A stretch of DNA of 64,000 nucleotides, taken from the NCBI RefSeq assembly GCF_001557875.1, contig NZ_LNRF01000013.1, positions 1-64,000 on the forward strand. Direction: 5' to 3'. The DNA comes from Vibrio splendidus. Its GTDB lineage: Bacteria > Pseudomonadota > Gammaproteobacteria > Enterobacterales > Vibrionaceae. Numbering within the stretch: position 1 is the first letter of the stretch; each line of letters begins with the position of its first letter. Positions 16,551 to 25,663 of the stretch are shown here, piece by piece. Both the position numbers and the translations under genes were made by a program. The notes below the pieces were generated by a model that did no database searches, was not told the origin of the DNA, and saw only the letters and a program-made list of their open reading frames with translations.

Positions 16551-17318
16551 TTAATTGCGGCCCGCGATCACACCACCATCAACATCCCAGATTGCACCCG
16601 TTACCCAATCGGCACTGTCAGACAATAAGAAAGAGATGCTGTTTGCTATGTCTTTCGGTTGACCCACTCGACCAATTGGGTGAAAAGCATTGAAGCCTTC
16701 TAGCGCTTGGTCCACTTCTTCTGGCTTAATGAATGATTCGTAGATCGGCGTTTTAACGACGGCTGGAGACACCGCATTCACGCGAATGTTGTGGTCTGCA
16801 AGCTCCATCGCCATATGCTGTGTTAAAGCGTGTAGTCCTGCCTTTGCCATTGAATACGCAGAAGATGGCGTCGCTTTAATAGCTTGTTTCGCCCACATAG
16901 AGCCTACATTTACCACGTTTCCGCCACCGTTTTTGATCATCAACTTACTGACAGCTTGAGTGATGAAGAAAGTCGCTTTATTAAGCTGCATGTATTGCTC
17001 GTAATCCGACTCCTGATGCTCGATAAACGCTTTAGGGTTAAAGTAGCCAGCCGCATTAACAAGGTAACCAATACCCTCTTCAAGTGACTCTAAATGAGTA
17101 ATAAGATTCGCAACACTCGCATCATCATAAAGATTAGCTTGCCAGCCAGTAGCGTGGCCCAGCGACTGAAGTTCTGATACCGCTTTATCTAACTTAGTCG
17201 GGTTATTGCCGACAACCAACACATGGATGTTTTGAGCGACCAACTGCTTCGCTGTTTCAAAGCCCATACCGCTTGTGCCACCGATTACGACTGCAATACC
17301 ATTTTTAGTGAAGTTCAT
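16551..17318 (-). CDS. short-chain dehydrogenase/reductase
   Basis: A 255-residue classical SDR. The cofactor motif GGTSGMGFETA (about residues 14-24), NAAG, the catalytic Ser in VGSMWAK and YSMAK (Tyr-x3-Lys) are intact, and the C-terminus has DVDGGVIAGR. The absence of an acidic residue after beta-2 (VVGNNPTKL) points to NADP(H). The start at 17318 follows AGGAG at 8 nt; a longer frame lacks an RBS. It is divergent from an HxlR regulator, which commonly controls such a neighbour under electrophile or quinone stress. Confidence 0.88.
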   Translation of the reverse strand: MNFTKNGIAVVIGGTSGMGFETAKQLVAQNIHVLVVGNNPTKLDKAVSELQSLGHATGWQANLYDDASVANLITHLESLEEGIGYLVNAAGYFNPKAFIEHQESDYEQYMQLNKATFFITQAVSKLMIKNGGGNVVNVGSMWAKQAIKATPSSAYSMAKAGLHALTQHMAMELADHNIRVNAVSPAVVKTPIYESFIKPEEVDQALEGFNAFHPIGRVGQPKDIANSISFLLSDSADWVTGAIWDVDGGVIAGRN

Positions 17319-17381
17319 TTTGTTATCTCCTAAGTCATGTGAACGTGGTAATCTTAGGCTTTGAACTAACACTATGAATAG

Positions 17382-17410
17382 TAAGTACAAATCGGTTAGG
17401 TAGGTACTTA
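17382..17410. promoter_or_regulatory. HxlR-type operator candidate
   Basis: TAAGTAC (17382-17388) and GTACTTA (17404-17410) form a perfect inverted repeat, and GTAC recurs at 17414-17417. GTAC-containing dyads are common for HxlR/YodB regulators. The site lies in the SDR-hxlR divergent gap. Confidence 0.58.
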
Positions 17411-17423
17411 TTGGTACATCTTT

Positions 17424-17762
17424 ATGAAAAATCAGGAAAACTTTTTTTCAAGAAAATCAGCACCAGAGCGTTCAGCTCGGATGGTAGAGACCATCTACGG
17501 TTGTAAATGGTCGCTCACGGTTTACCAATTGCTGGCAAATGGCATCAACCGTCCCGGTGAAATGGTGCGTTCGGTCGAAGGGTTATCGACCAAGGTATTA
17601 AATGAGTGTTTGAAGCGAAATGTCGAGTTCGGGATTTTAGATAAGCAGATGTTCAACGAACTGCCACCAAGAGTCGAATACCAAGTGACACCCTTTGGTA
17701 AAAAGTTTTTACTGATTCTGGATCAGCTAGAAAGCCTACAAAACGAAATCGACGAGATGTAA
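17424..17762 (+). CDS. HxlR-family winged-helix regulator
   Basis: A 112-residue regulator with the HxlR pattern: GCKWSLTVYQLLANGINRPG, EGLSTKVLNECLKRNVEFGI, then a wing PPRVEYQVTPFGKKF. The usual single redox cysteine near the N-terminus is shifted (Cys27 in YGCKW). Asn replaces the more common Arg-Leu in the recognition segment (LNECL). It is divergent from the SDR gene that it probably controls. Confidence 0.87.
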   Translation: MKNQENFFSRKSAPERSARMVETIYGCKWSLTVYQLLANGINRPGEMVRSVEGLSTKVLNECLKRNVEFGILDKQMFNELPPRVEYQVTPFGKKFLLILDQLESLQNEIDEM

Positions 17763-17804
17763 GCTCAAGCCAGTCACACTATTAGCAAAATCCAGAAAGC
17801 ACGC

Positions 17805-18710
17805 TTAGCTCACTGACATTTGTTCAAAGCGACTTTTCACAAAATCAATAAAGGTTCTAATCCGGCTTGGTTGATAGCGGTCTCGATGGTAGATCGCTGA
17901 AAAGTCCACTTTAGATACCACCCACTCATCAAACACCTGCAACAGTTGCCCGTCATTCAGTTCTTGTAAACAATAAATGGTTGGCACGCGAATAATTCCG
18001 TTGCCTGACTTCGCGCCTTGTACCAACACTCGCCCATTTTTACATTGCAGCCTACCTGTCACATGCACATCGACTGTTTTCTTGGTGTCGTCCAAAGCTT
18101 GAAAGCTCCACTTCCGCACCGAGCCAGTTAAGCAATCATGGTGGATGAGATCTTTCGGATGGTTTGGCTTCCCTTTGCGAGCAAAATACTCTGGGCTCGC
18201 GAGCGTTCCCATTTCAATATCCAAGAGCTTTCTCGCAATAAACCCTGCATCTTCAAGGCTCCCCATACGAAAAGCGATATCGAATGCGTCTTCAATCAGA
18301 TCGACTCGGTTACTACTGAAATCGAGACTGATGCTGATGTCTGGGTAGAGCTGCATGAACTCATTCACTAGATCCGCGATGATCACCTCACCAAGATAAC
18401 CGCCTACACAGTTTACTTTTATGTCACCACGTACTTCTTCAATATCATCGACAGCAGCAATCAAGGCTTGGTCTATATTATCGAGGGCTTGCTCACACCT
18501 CGCGTACAGATCTTGACCCGCGTGAGTCAACCTTAAGGTTCGAGTGGTGCGGATAAACAGTGTCACACCCATCTGCTTTTCTAGGCTACTCACTTGACGT
18601 GATACATGGGAACGAGAAACATCAAGCTCCTCCGCCGCTTTAGTGAAGTTACCTAAACGTGCGATAAGAACGAAAGAACGAATATCAGATAGGTTAATTT
18701 GATTGAGCAT
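17805..18710 (-). CDS. LysR-family transcriptional regulator
   Basis: A 301-residue LTTR of the CrgA-like group. HTH with FTKAAEELDVSRSHVSRQVSSLE (about residues 22-44), RTTRTLRLTHAG hinge, and a two-lobed effector domain. It is divergent from the SDR gene at 18922; a dyad in between is a likely binding site. The RBS is weak. The regulated function is presumably the neighbouring SDR. Confidence 0.88.
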   Translation of the reverse strand: MLNQINLSDIRSFVLIARLGNFTKAAEELDVSRSHVSRQVSSLEKQMGVTLFIRTTRTLRLTHAGQDLYARCEQALDNIDQALIAAVDDIEEVRGDIKVNCVGGYLGEVIIADLVNEFMQLYPDISISLDFSSNRVDLIEDAFDIAFRMGSLEDAGFIARKLLDIEMGTLASPEYFARKGKPNHPKDLIHHDCLTGSVRKWSFQALDDTKKTVDVHVTGRLQCKNGRVLVQGAKSGNGIIRVPTIYCLQELNDGQLLQVFDEWVVSKVDFSAIYHRDRYQPSRIRTFIDFVKSRFEQMSVS

Positions 18711-18752
18711 GGCCGCCAGCTTACTAATGAATTTACGAGATACACGCCTTTA

Positions 18753-18769
18753 TTGTTGCACTACAACAA
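18753..18769. promoter_or_regulatory. LysR-type operator dyad
   Basis: TTGTTG-N5-CAACAA, a perfect dyad with T-N11-A spacing, lies 43 nt upstream of the lysR start, in the divergent region shared with the SDR gene. Confidence 0.58.
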
Positions 18770-18921
18770 CAGTGTTTCAAGTAAAGCGCTATATATCAAC
18801 AATGCTATTTTCCTTAATATACCTCCACCGCAACGAAGCAAGGCAACAAGCACTTGATTCGAATGCACTTAAACAATACGTCGTAGCCAACCGACGCAAT
18901 AAAAGTACAGAGGAAATAAAA

Positions 18922-19641
18922 ATGAAAAAACTAATCGTAATTACAGGTGCAAGCTCTGGTATTGGTGAAGCAATCGCTCGTCGTCTAAGCGATGAAGGTC
19001 ACCCTCTGCTTCTTTTAGCTCGTCGTGTTGATCGCCTTGAAGCACTGAATCTACCAAACTCACTATCTGTTAAAGTAGACGTAACAGACAAAGCGTCTTT
19101 CGATGCTGCTATCGCACAAGGTGAAGCAAAGTTTGGCCCAGTAGATGCTCTTATCAATAACGCGGGTGCAATGCTTCTTGGTCAAATCGATACTCAAGAC
19201 GCTCAAGAGTGGAAGACAATGTTCGACGTGAACGTAATTGGTCTTCTAAACGGCATGCAATCTGTACTTGCTCCGATGATGGAACGCAATACAGGTACTA
19301 TCATCAACATCAGCTCTATCGCGGGTAAGAAAACATTCCCAAGCCACGCAGCTTACTGTGGTACTAAGTTCGCGGTACACGCTATTTCTGAAAACGTTCG
19401 TGAAGAAGTTGCGGCTTCAAATGTTCGTGTTACTACAATTGCACCGGGTGCTGTAGAAACTGAGCTTCTGTCTCACACAACATCTCAAGAGATCAAAGAC
19501 GGTTACGATTCTTGGAAAGAAGACATGGGCGGCGTATTGGCAGCTGACGATATTGCTCGTGCGGTATCATTCGCTTACCAACAACCACAGAACGTATGTA
19601 TCCGTGAGATTGCTCTAGCACCAACTAAGCAACAGCCATAG
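18922..19641 (+). CDS. SDR family oxidoreductase, YdfG-like
   Basis: A 239-residue classical SDR. TGASSGIGEAIARRL (residues 8-22), NNAG, Ser in NISSIAGK and YCGTK catalytic residues are in place. The pattern of LLLLARRVDRLE, KTFPSHAAYCGTKFAVHA and PGAVETEL resembles YdfG/serine 3-dehydrogenase-type enzymes, which use NADP(H) on 3-hydroxy acids or related carbonyls. The start at 18922 follows AGAGGAAAT; the open frame extends 219 nt further up but without an RBS. It is probably controlled by the divergent LysR. Confidence 0.87.
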   Translation: MKKLIVITGASSGIGEAIARRLSDEGHPLLLLARRVDRLEALNLPNSLSVKVDVTDKASFDAAIAQGEAKFGPVDALINNAGAMLLGQIDTQDAQEWKTMFDVNVIGLLNGMQSVLAPMMERNTGTIINISSIAGKKTFPSHAAYCGTKFAVHAISENVREEVAASNVRVTTIAPGAVETELLSHTTSQEIKDGYDSWKEDMGGVLAADDIARAVSFAYQQPQNVCIREIALAPTKQQP

Positions 19642-19680
19642 AAGCTAATCATCACGCATACATTTGTGAAGTATAAATAG

Positions 19681-19714
19681 AAAGCGCCACTACTTATTCA
19701 GTAGTGGCGCTTTT
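19681..19714 (+). terminator. terminator after the YdfG-like gene
   Basis: AAAGCGCCACTAC and GTAGTGGCGCTTTT stem with a 7-nt loop and T-run. The preceding A's make it usable by the convergent ompW transcript too. Confidence 0.85.
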
Positions 19715-19775
19715 GTTTTGGTTAAACGCCCAAGGTGGCTGATGCTTGAGCGCCTTTAGTAAACCGAATCGTGGG

Positions 19776-20417
19776 TTAGAAGTTGTAACCACCGCCGATC
19801 ATGAATACCCATGGGTCGATATCGACGTCAGTTTTGAATGTATCTGTTGCGGTCTTATATGTTGCTGTTGTTCCGATATCTGCGTACCAAACCGATGCGT
19901 TTAAGAACCAATCTTCGTTGATCATGTAATCCATACCAATGTTTGCAGCTAGACCCCAAGAGTCATCTAAAGACACATCCGTTAGACCTGCGTTTTTGCC
20001 ATTAGCATTTAACCCTTCATCAAAGAACACGGTGTAGTTGATACCTGCACCTACGTAAGGGCGGAAGTCACTGTTCGCTTGACCGAAGTAGTATTGAACC
20101 ATGAACGTTGGCGGAAGGTGTTTAGTATCAGCAATTTTACCTAGACCATTAACAGAGATACTGTGAGAGAAAGGGCTCGCTGCTAATACTTCAAAACTGA
20201 TATTGTCAGTAAACATATAGCCAAAAGTAAGGCCAAGCTGAGTATCTGAATCTACTGAAAACTCAAGGTCAGGGTTGTTAAGTACTGCACCGCTGCTGTC
20301 ATTTGGAGATACTGTTGCAGCACCTGCACGGATGATGAAGTCACCTTCTTTATGAGCAAGAACATTGGTTGACATAAGAGCCGCAATAACCGCAATACCA
20401 CATACTGTTTTTTTCAT
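19776..20417 (-). CDS. ompW: outer membrane protein OmpW
   Basis: A 213-residue eight-stranded beta barrel. A signal peptide (MKKTVCGIAVIAALMSTNVLA, cleavage after residue 21) precedes HKEGDFIIRAGAATVSP. The family pattern continues with QLGLTFGYMFTDNISFEVLAA, HLPPTFMVQYYF and RPYVGAGINYTVFF, and ends in the barrel closure GGGYNF with a terminal Phe. OmpW proteins form a narrow hydrophobic channel and respond to salt, iron and oxygen. AAGGAA precedes the start. Confidence 0.95.
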   Translation of the reverse strand: MKKTVCGIAVIAALMSTNVLAHKEGDFIIRAGAATVSPNDSSGAVLNNPDLEFSVDSDTQLGLTFGYMFTDNISFEVLAASPFSHSISVNGLGKIADTKHLPPTFMVQYYFGQANSDFRPYVGAGINYTVFFDEGLNANGKNAGLTDVSLDDSWGLAANIGMDYMINEDWFLNASVWYADIGTTATYKTATDTFKTDVDIDPWVFMIGGGYNF

Positions 20418-20816
20418 TATAATTTCCTTTTGAGGGCTTCATTTTATTGGTGAATGAGTAATCATTTCTTATTTTGCGTGCAAGGTATCATAGAATAACC
20501 CTACTTTATTGATGGAAATCAATTTGTGAAAAGTTATGATTATTTATGTAAATTTATATCGACCCGATCACTTTATTCCTTCATTTTATTGACAGTTTTG
20601 TAATGCAACTTTCCCGTGCGTCATTTTGTTAATCTAATCCCTTCACTTTGCTCGGATCTCTTTGGATCAAAATAGAGCAAGCCAACTTCCCGCACGCATC
20701 AATTTGGTGCGGTTCTACAATAGTCAATCTCGCCTCGTTTAATATTCAATGAGTTACATTTGGCTTAGTGCTTGCAAGTCTATGTTCATAATCACAAATA
20801 CATTGAGGTTCTGACC
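20418..20816. other. divergent intergenic region ompW-glgC
   Basis: A/T-rich non-coding stretch carrying the promoters of ompW (left) and glgC (right). I see no ORF, RNA gene or strong dyad. GAGG at 20806-20809 is the glgC ribosome binding site. Confidence 0.5.
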
Positions 20817-22037
20817 ATGCAAGACACTCTAACAATCGTTCTGGCCGGCGGTGTTGGCTCTCGGCTTTCTCCCCTCACCGATAACCGTGCAAAACCTGCG
20901 GTCCCCTTTGGTGGCAAATATCGAATCATCGATTTCACTCTCACGAACTGTTTACACTCTGGGCTACGCCAAATTTTGGTGCTGACTCAGTACAAATCGC
21001 ATTCTTTGCAAAAACATTTGAGAGATGGTTGGTCGGTGCTTAACCCCGAGCTCGGCGAATACATCACCAATGTTCCCCCACAAATGCGAACCGGTGATAG
21101 CTGGTACAGCGGCACTGCCGATGCCATCTATCAAAATTTGTATCTGCTTTCTCGTAGTGAAGCCAAGCATGTGGTGGTGTTGTCCGGCGACCATATCTAT
21201 CGCATGGATTACGCGCCAATGCTCAAGCAGCACAAAAAGACCGAGGCAGACCTAACCGTGGCGTGCATGGAGGTTTCGATTGACGAAGCCAAAGAGTTTG
21301 GTGTGATGGAGATAGACGAGTCTCTACAAATCAATAACTTCACAGAGAAACCACGTTACCCTGCATGTGTACCTGGTAGGCCAACCCGAAGCATGGCTTC
21401 AATGGGGATTTACATCTTTGATAAAGAGATACTGACACAGGCGTTATTAGCAGACGCAGAAGATCCAGACTCAAGCCACGATTTTGGTAAAGACATTATT
21501 CCTAAGTTAGTCGGCAACAACAGTGTTTACGCGTATAAGTTTGGTGATGAAGAAGGACGAGTGACGCAAGATGCTTACTGGAGAGATGTTGGTACTATCG
21601 ACTCTTATTACCAATCGAATATGGACCTGTTGAAACCGTCCTCGCCTATCGATTTATACCAACCGGATTGGGCAATTCGCACCTATGAGCCACAACTGCC
21701 GCCCGCACGAACCATTGCTTCGGTCGAAGGTAACCAAGGGATATTCATCAACTCGATGATCGCCAATGGCGTTGTGATTGAAGGTGGTTCGGCGCAAAAC
21801 TCTATCTTCTTCCCCAAGGTAAAAGTCAGCAATGCCGCGATTGTGATTGATAGTATTCTGTTTGAAGACGTAGAGATCGGGCGAAATAGCCATATCCAAA
21901 ACTGCATCATCGATAAGAACGTGAAAGTGCCAGATGGAACACAAATCGGCATAGATAGTCTTGCCGACGCCAAGCGCTTCCACATATCGAAACAAGGCGT
22001 AATAGTGGTGCCCTCTTCTTATCAGTTTGAAGAGTGA
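20817..22037 (+). CDS. glgC: glucose-1-phosphate adenylyltransferase
   Basis: A 406-residue ADP-glucose pyrophosphorylase, the committed step of glycogen synthesis (ATP + glucose-1-P to ADP-glucose + PPi). The nucleotidyltransferase domain has AGGVGSRLSPLTDNRAKPAVPFGG (given here as consecutive motif AGGVGSRL, residues 10-17). It also has the LSGDHIYRMDY catalytic Asp and FTEKP. A C-terminal left-handed beta helix (about residues 300-390) is complete. The start is set by GAGG at 8 nt; the open frame begins 45 nt earlier. No other glg genes are adjacent; Vibrio often has two glgC genes. Confidence 0.95.
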   Translation: MQDTLTIVLAGGVGSRLSPLTDNRAKPAVPFGGKYRIIDFTLTNCLHSGLRQILVLTQYKSHSLQKHLRDGWSVLNPELGEYITNVPPQMRTGDSWYSGTADAIYQNLYLLSRSEAKHVVVLSGDHIYRMDYAPMLKQHKKTEADLTVACMEVSIDEAKEFGVMEIDESLQINNFTEKPRYPACVPGRPTRSMASMGIYIFDKEILTQALLADAEDPDSSHDFGKDIIPKLVGNNSVYAYKFGDEEGRVTQDAYWRDVGTIDSYYQSNMDLLKPSSPIDLYQPDWAIRTYEPQLPPARTIASVEGNQGIFINSMIANGVVIEGGSAQNSIFFPKVKVSNAAIVIDSILFEDVEIGRNSHIQNCIIDKNVKVPDGTQIGIDSLADAKRFHISKQGVIVVPSSYQFEE

Positions 22038-22069
22038 TACTCCCCTCTAGCGTAGCTTCTTATTGAACG

Positions 22070-22099
22070 AAAAAAAGACAGCGATTTCGCTGCCTTTTT
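22070..22099. terminator. bidirectional terminator between glgC and yfcC
   Basis: CAGCGA/TCGCTG stem flanked by A7 and T5 runs, between convergent genes. Confidence 0.75.
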
Positions 22100-22132
22100 A
22101 TATGGTTAGATGTTTTGATCAAAGCAGACGCT

Positions 22133-23563
22133 TTAGAATGGACCCAACTCAATCATTTGAGCGATCACAACCGAAACCAACGCACCCACTGACCAGAACA
22201 AGAATAACGGTAAGAAGAAACGAACCCACTTGGTGTAAGGTACTTTTGCAATAGCCAATACCGCCAACAAGCCACCATTAGTTGGGTAAATATAGTTAGA
22301 GATACCATCACCCAATTGAGAAGCCAGTGCCGCAACTTGACGAGTCACTTCACCAATATCCGCCAATGGAATAATGATTGGCATGGTGATCACCGCTTGG
22401 CCGCTGCCTGACGGAATAAACAGGTTAATCGCTGCTTGTGAGAAGTAGATACCCGCCGCGGCTACAAGTTTGGAGCTACCAGAAATAATCTGTGCAAGAT
22501 AGAAGATAATAGAATCAACAATCTTCGCGTCTTCCATAATGGTCAACACTGAGCGAGCGAAGAAGATGATCAGAACTGCCACCAATACATCGCTAACACC
22601 TTTGGTCCAATACTCACAAATCTTGTTCGGAGATAAACCCGCAACCAAACCCGGAATAATCGCCATCGCCACAAATGCACCCGCAATCTCGGTAAAGCCG
22701 AAACCCATCGTCAAGGTACCGAAAATCATGTATGCGAACACGCCCAAGAATGCGATGCCCGCAAGCTTTTCACGTGTGGTCAGTGTTTTCGCTTCAACAT
22801 TCGATTCGTAGTGGTAACCCGTACCGTGCAACAAACCTTTGGCCGGATCTTGCTTAACTTTGCGCGCGTAGTTAAGCACATACCACGCACCCGTTAGCAA
22901 CATGAACATACCAACAATAAAGCGGTACCACATGCCTGAATACATAGGCAGTTCAGCTATAGTATGTGCGATCCCCGTAAAAAATGGGTTAGCCAAAGCT
23001 GCGGCGAAACCGGCACAACTTGCCAGTAAAACAACGCCAAGGGCAGTGATCGCGTCATAACCAAGCTTGATACAGATAGGAATCATCAAAGAGATAAAAA
23101 TGACATCAAGCTCACGCATACCGGTGAAGGTGACGTTGAAGAAGATCGCCGTCATGATCACAGGTGCAATTACGTACAAGCCTTGCTTCTTTAGCTTAGT
23201 GGTTAGCGCAACAACGGATGCGTCTAACAAACCCATGTGTTTGATAATGCCAAAAGCACCACCCACAAATACCACAACGCCCATCACGCCAGAAGCGGAT
23301 TTGAAGCCTTTAAAAAATGATTCGAAAAAAGAGGCTAATGTTGTTGGGTTGCTGGTCAATTGTGTGTAGCTGTCTGGGTCGATAACCGTGCGGCCATTCA
23401 TGACCACTCGCTCAAATTCACCAGCAGGGATAAAGTAGGTTGCGATTGCAGCAACAATTACCATGATGACCAAAGAGAGAAACGGGTGGTTTACTTCTTT
23501 CTCTATCGGCGCTTTGTTACCAGCTTGAGATGTAGGTACGGATGTAGATACCGTAGTCGTCAT
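22133..23563 (-). CDS. yfcC: YfcC family (DcuC superfamily) transporter
   Basis: A 476-residue integral membrane protein with about 12 transmembrane segments, of the C4-dicarboxylate-like/arginine-ornithine antiporter group (PF03606). The N-terminal block HPFLSLVIMVIVAAIATYFIPAGEFERV, the central MRELDVIFISLMIPICIKLGYD and the C-terminal AAINLFIPSGSGQAVITMPI are diagnostic of YfcC proteins. (Each is part of one conserved run at about residues 26-52, 149-170 and 383-402.) The substrate is unproven; amino acids or dicarboxylates are likely. AAGGAG precedes the start. Confidence 0.87.
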   Translation of the reverse strand: MTTTVSTSVPTSQAGNKAPIEKEVNHPFLSLVIMVIVAAIATYFIPAGEFERVVMNGRTVIDPDSYTQLTSNPTTLASFFESFFKGFKSASGVMGVVVFVGGAFGIIKHMGLLDASVVALTTKLKKQGLYVIAPVIMTAIFFNVTFTGMRELDVIFISLMIPICIKLGYDAITALGVVLLASCAGFAAALANPFFTGIAHTIAELPMYSGMWYRFIVGMFMLLTGAWYVLNYARKVKQDPAKGLLHGTGYHYESNVEAKTLTTREKLAGIAFLGVFAYMIFGTLTMGFGFTEIAGAFVAMAIIPGLVAGLSPNKICEYWTKGVSDVLVAVLIIFFARSVLTIMEDAKIVDSIIFYLAQIISGSSKLVAAAGIYFSQAAINLFIPSGSGQAVITMPIIIPLADIGEVTRQVAALASQLGDGISNYIYPTNGGLLAVLAIAKVPYTKWVRFFLPLFLFWSVGALVSVVIAQMIELGPF

Positions 23564-23977
23564 ATAGACTCCTTATTTGTCAGCAACTAAGGATCACTTA
23601 GCCGCCGAGAGGGATTTTTGGAAAAACGAAACCCTTCACGCTGAACTAAGTTCGCGCTAATTTAGGCTGTTTCAAAAAGGCCTTTGATAGATGGTGCTCT
23701 CAAATGTACATAGTGAAGTAGTGAGCACTACTCTCTTTGCGTCCGAGCAAAATGCAGATGTTCAGCCGAGTCAGGCCAAACTGAATGAGGTCATTACAAG
23801 CAGATAAACAGAAAAGTCTGTTTTGGTAATGCGTTTTTTATCAATTACAAAGACAAGCGGCGCATACTAGCACAACGAGTCATTAATTGTCAGAAAAGTG
23901 TGAGTTTCGTCATATTTTGGTGAGCAGTAAAAAAGCGCCCAGTAATAAGCTAGGCGCCCTTCTGCAATCGAATCGAG
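23564..23977. other. intergenic region with a leftward terminator
   Basis: There is no ORF or RNA gene in this stretch. At 23929-23960 GCGCC/GGCGC arms with A6 on the left form a Rho-independent terminator for the minus-strand gene that ends at 23978. The yfcC promoter must lie in the left part, but I do not see a convincing -35/-10. Confidence 0.6.
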
Positions 23978-24561
23978 TTACTTAGGCGCTAATTCGTAGT
24001 TTTCTTGCATCTCATGAGGGGCAATCCCGTACTCATGATCCGCTAAGTAACCATCCTTATAGACCTTCATTCCCTTCTCATCCCAGCTCACTTTGATCAT
24101 CGCTGTGTTGCCATCTTCACTGCCTAACAGCTCAAGCATTTCTGTATCAATCTTAATGGCTTTGATGGTTTTAATGCGCTTAAACGGCTTAAATTCAGTG
24201 GTCGAGGTTGGCAAAAATCCGTAGCTGCTGATCCACGTATCTTTAGGTACTAGCCATTGGTTGAAAACATCATCAACAATCGCTTTCGGCATGCTTGCGA
24301 TAACAACAGAATCTGTCATGACGTTGTTTGTCTCTAAGCTGTAACCGCCCTTACCATCTGAAACATAAGTAGGAAAATCAATGCCAATTTCAGACTCGGC
24401 AGGTAAACGACCTAAAGTGACCGACTTCTTAACGTAAAGTTCTGCAGTTTCAAATTGCTGCATGATCTCTGGGATGTTCTGAAACTCAACAGGCGCAGCA
24501 AAGCATTAAAAGCGAAAGAAATGGAAGCTGCGATGGCAGCCAATTTAACAGGCATTTTCAT
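23978..24561 (-). pseudogene. secreted protein gene with a 1-nt frameshift in the signal peptide
   Basis: From ATG 24561 the minus strand encodes a signal peptide start (MKMPVKLAAIAASISFAFNA). It then shifts frame at the A3 run at 24500-24502, and the rest continues in another frame as AAPVEFQNIPEIMQQFETAE through a 161-residue open frame ending at 23978. Inserting one base (A4) restores FNAFA-APVEF, a good signal peptidase site, and a 194-residue protein. The total length of 584 nt is 3n+2, as expected for one lost base. The mature protein is an unrecognised periplasmic or outer-surface protein. It is either a real null allele, a phase-variable run or a sequencing error. Confidence 0.7.
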
Positions 24562-25068
24562 GGTAACGGTTCCAAATTTAACGAAGCTGTTATGGTGCCC
24601 CGTACTAACAAATACCTCAATAATCTGCAGCGGTTTATATTTATCATTGTGATATTGAGTGACGAATTAATAAATAGTTAGTGTGTTATTCAGATCTGTC
24701 GGAGCTTTGATGAAAGTTTCAATATGGAGGGGGCAGTTGAGTGTCTATAAATAAAAGTCTAGCGGTAACTGATTTATCAAAAACGAAAGAAGTTAGCCAA
24801 GTGACAAGTTCGGAATTATAAAACCGATAAAGAGAGATTCACTGGAAATTCGCAGTAGGTTAGAGCAAATTATCAAGGATGGAGTTTTTTTGAACATGTC
24901 TTTAAAACACGAAACATAATATGCGATCAGTTAATCGGACTTTCAAGGGAGGAGGAAGAGATTATTTGATAACACTGAAGTGAATCACACAAGTGTACTT
25001 TCTCTATTGGTGAATCTATCCGATGTTTGCTACGTTTAAATGACACAGTCATTGGAAAGGTATGATTT
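24562..25068. other. intergenic region with no gene seen
   Basis: About 500 nt, A/T-rich. The only short frames are under 20 codons, even though GGAGGAGGA at 24950-24958 looks like an RBS (its next in-frame codons stop at once). It holds the promoter of the hibernation factor gene, which I cannot place with confidence. Confidence 0.45.
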
Positions 25069-25425
25069 ATGAAAATAAACGTTCAAACACATCACGTATC
25101 AATTAACGACGACTCACGTAAAGACATCGAAGGTAAATTCGAGAAGATATCAAACCATTTTCCATCACTGATCAGCTGCGACATCATCATAACAAAAGAG
25201 CACAGCCAACATCAGGTTGAAGTATTCACCAACTACGAAGGTGTACGTGTAAACGCAAAAGCTACAGATGACGTTATGTATCCAGCCATCGCTTCAGCAC
25301 TCAAGAAACTTGAAGCTGGCCTAAGTAACCGTAAGGGACAATTGAAAGCAGACCTACACGAGAAACCAACAAGCACGAAGCCTGAGATTGCTTCGGACAT
25401 CATCCAAGAGATGAAATTGGTATAA
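25069..25425 (+). CDS. ribosome hibernation-promoting factor (HPF/YfiA family)
   Basis: A 118-residue short-type HPF. The S30AE fold is clear: MKINVQTHHVSINDDSRKDIEGKFEKI, HQVEVFTNYEGVRVNAKATDDVMYPAI and a final ALKKLEAGLSNRKGQLK helix. About 20 extra residues follow the core. The protein blocks the decoding centre of idle ribosomes and in short form favours 100S dimers. It is not linked to rpoN or a PTS gene as the usual hpf is, so it is probably an accessory paralogue. AAAGG precedes the start. Confidence 0.87.
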   Translation: MKINVQTHHVSINDDSRKDIEGKFEKISNHFPSLISCDIIITKEHSQHQVEVFTNYEGVRVNAKATDDVMYPAIASALKKLEAGLSNRKGQLKADLHEKPTSTKPEIASDIIQEMKLV

Positions 25426-25477
25426 CTCAATAAGTAGTTGAAGCGCACTAACGAATAGAAGCTTATTAAGAATTTCA

Positions 25478-25504
25478 AAGCCAGCACATGTTGCTGGCTT
25501 TTTC
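25478..25504 (+). terminator. terminator after the HPF gene
   Basis: AAAGCCAGCA and TGCTGGCTTTTT stem with a 5-nt loop and T5. Confidence 0.87.
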
Positions 25505-25663
25505 GATCTAAAAGCCAAATAATTCTTCCCTCTTTGCTCCTCTCGAACTTAGAGCAAACCCACATCATTTTTGACTCCGTTAAGTTCTTAGCAGCTATAA
25601 CAATCACTTGTAGTATTTGATACAGTTATAAACTGAAATTTAGACCACAACGGAGTGTTTATT

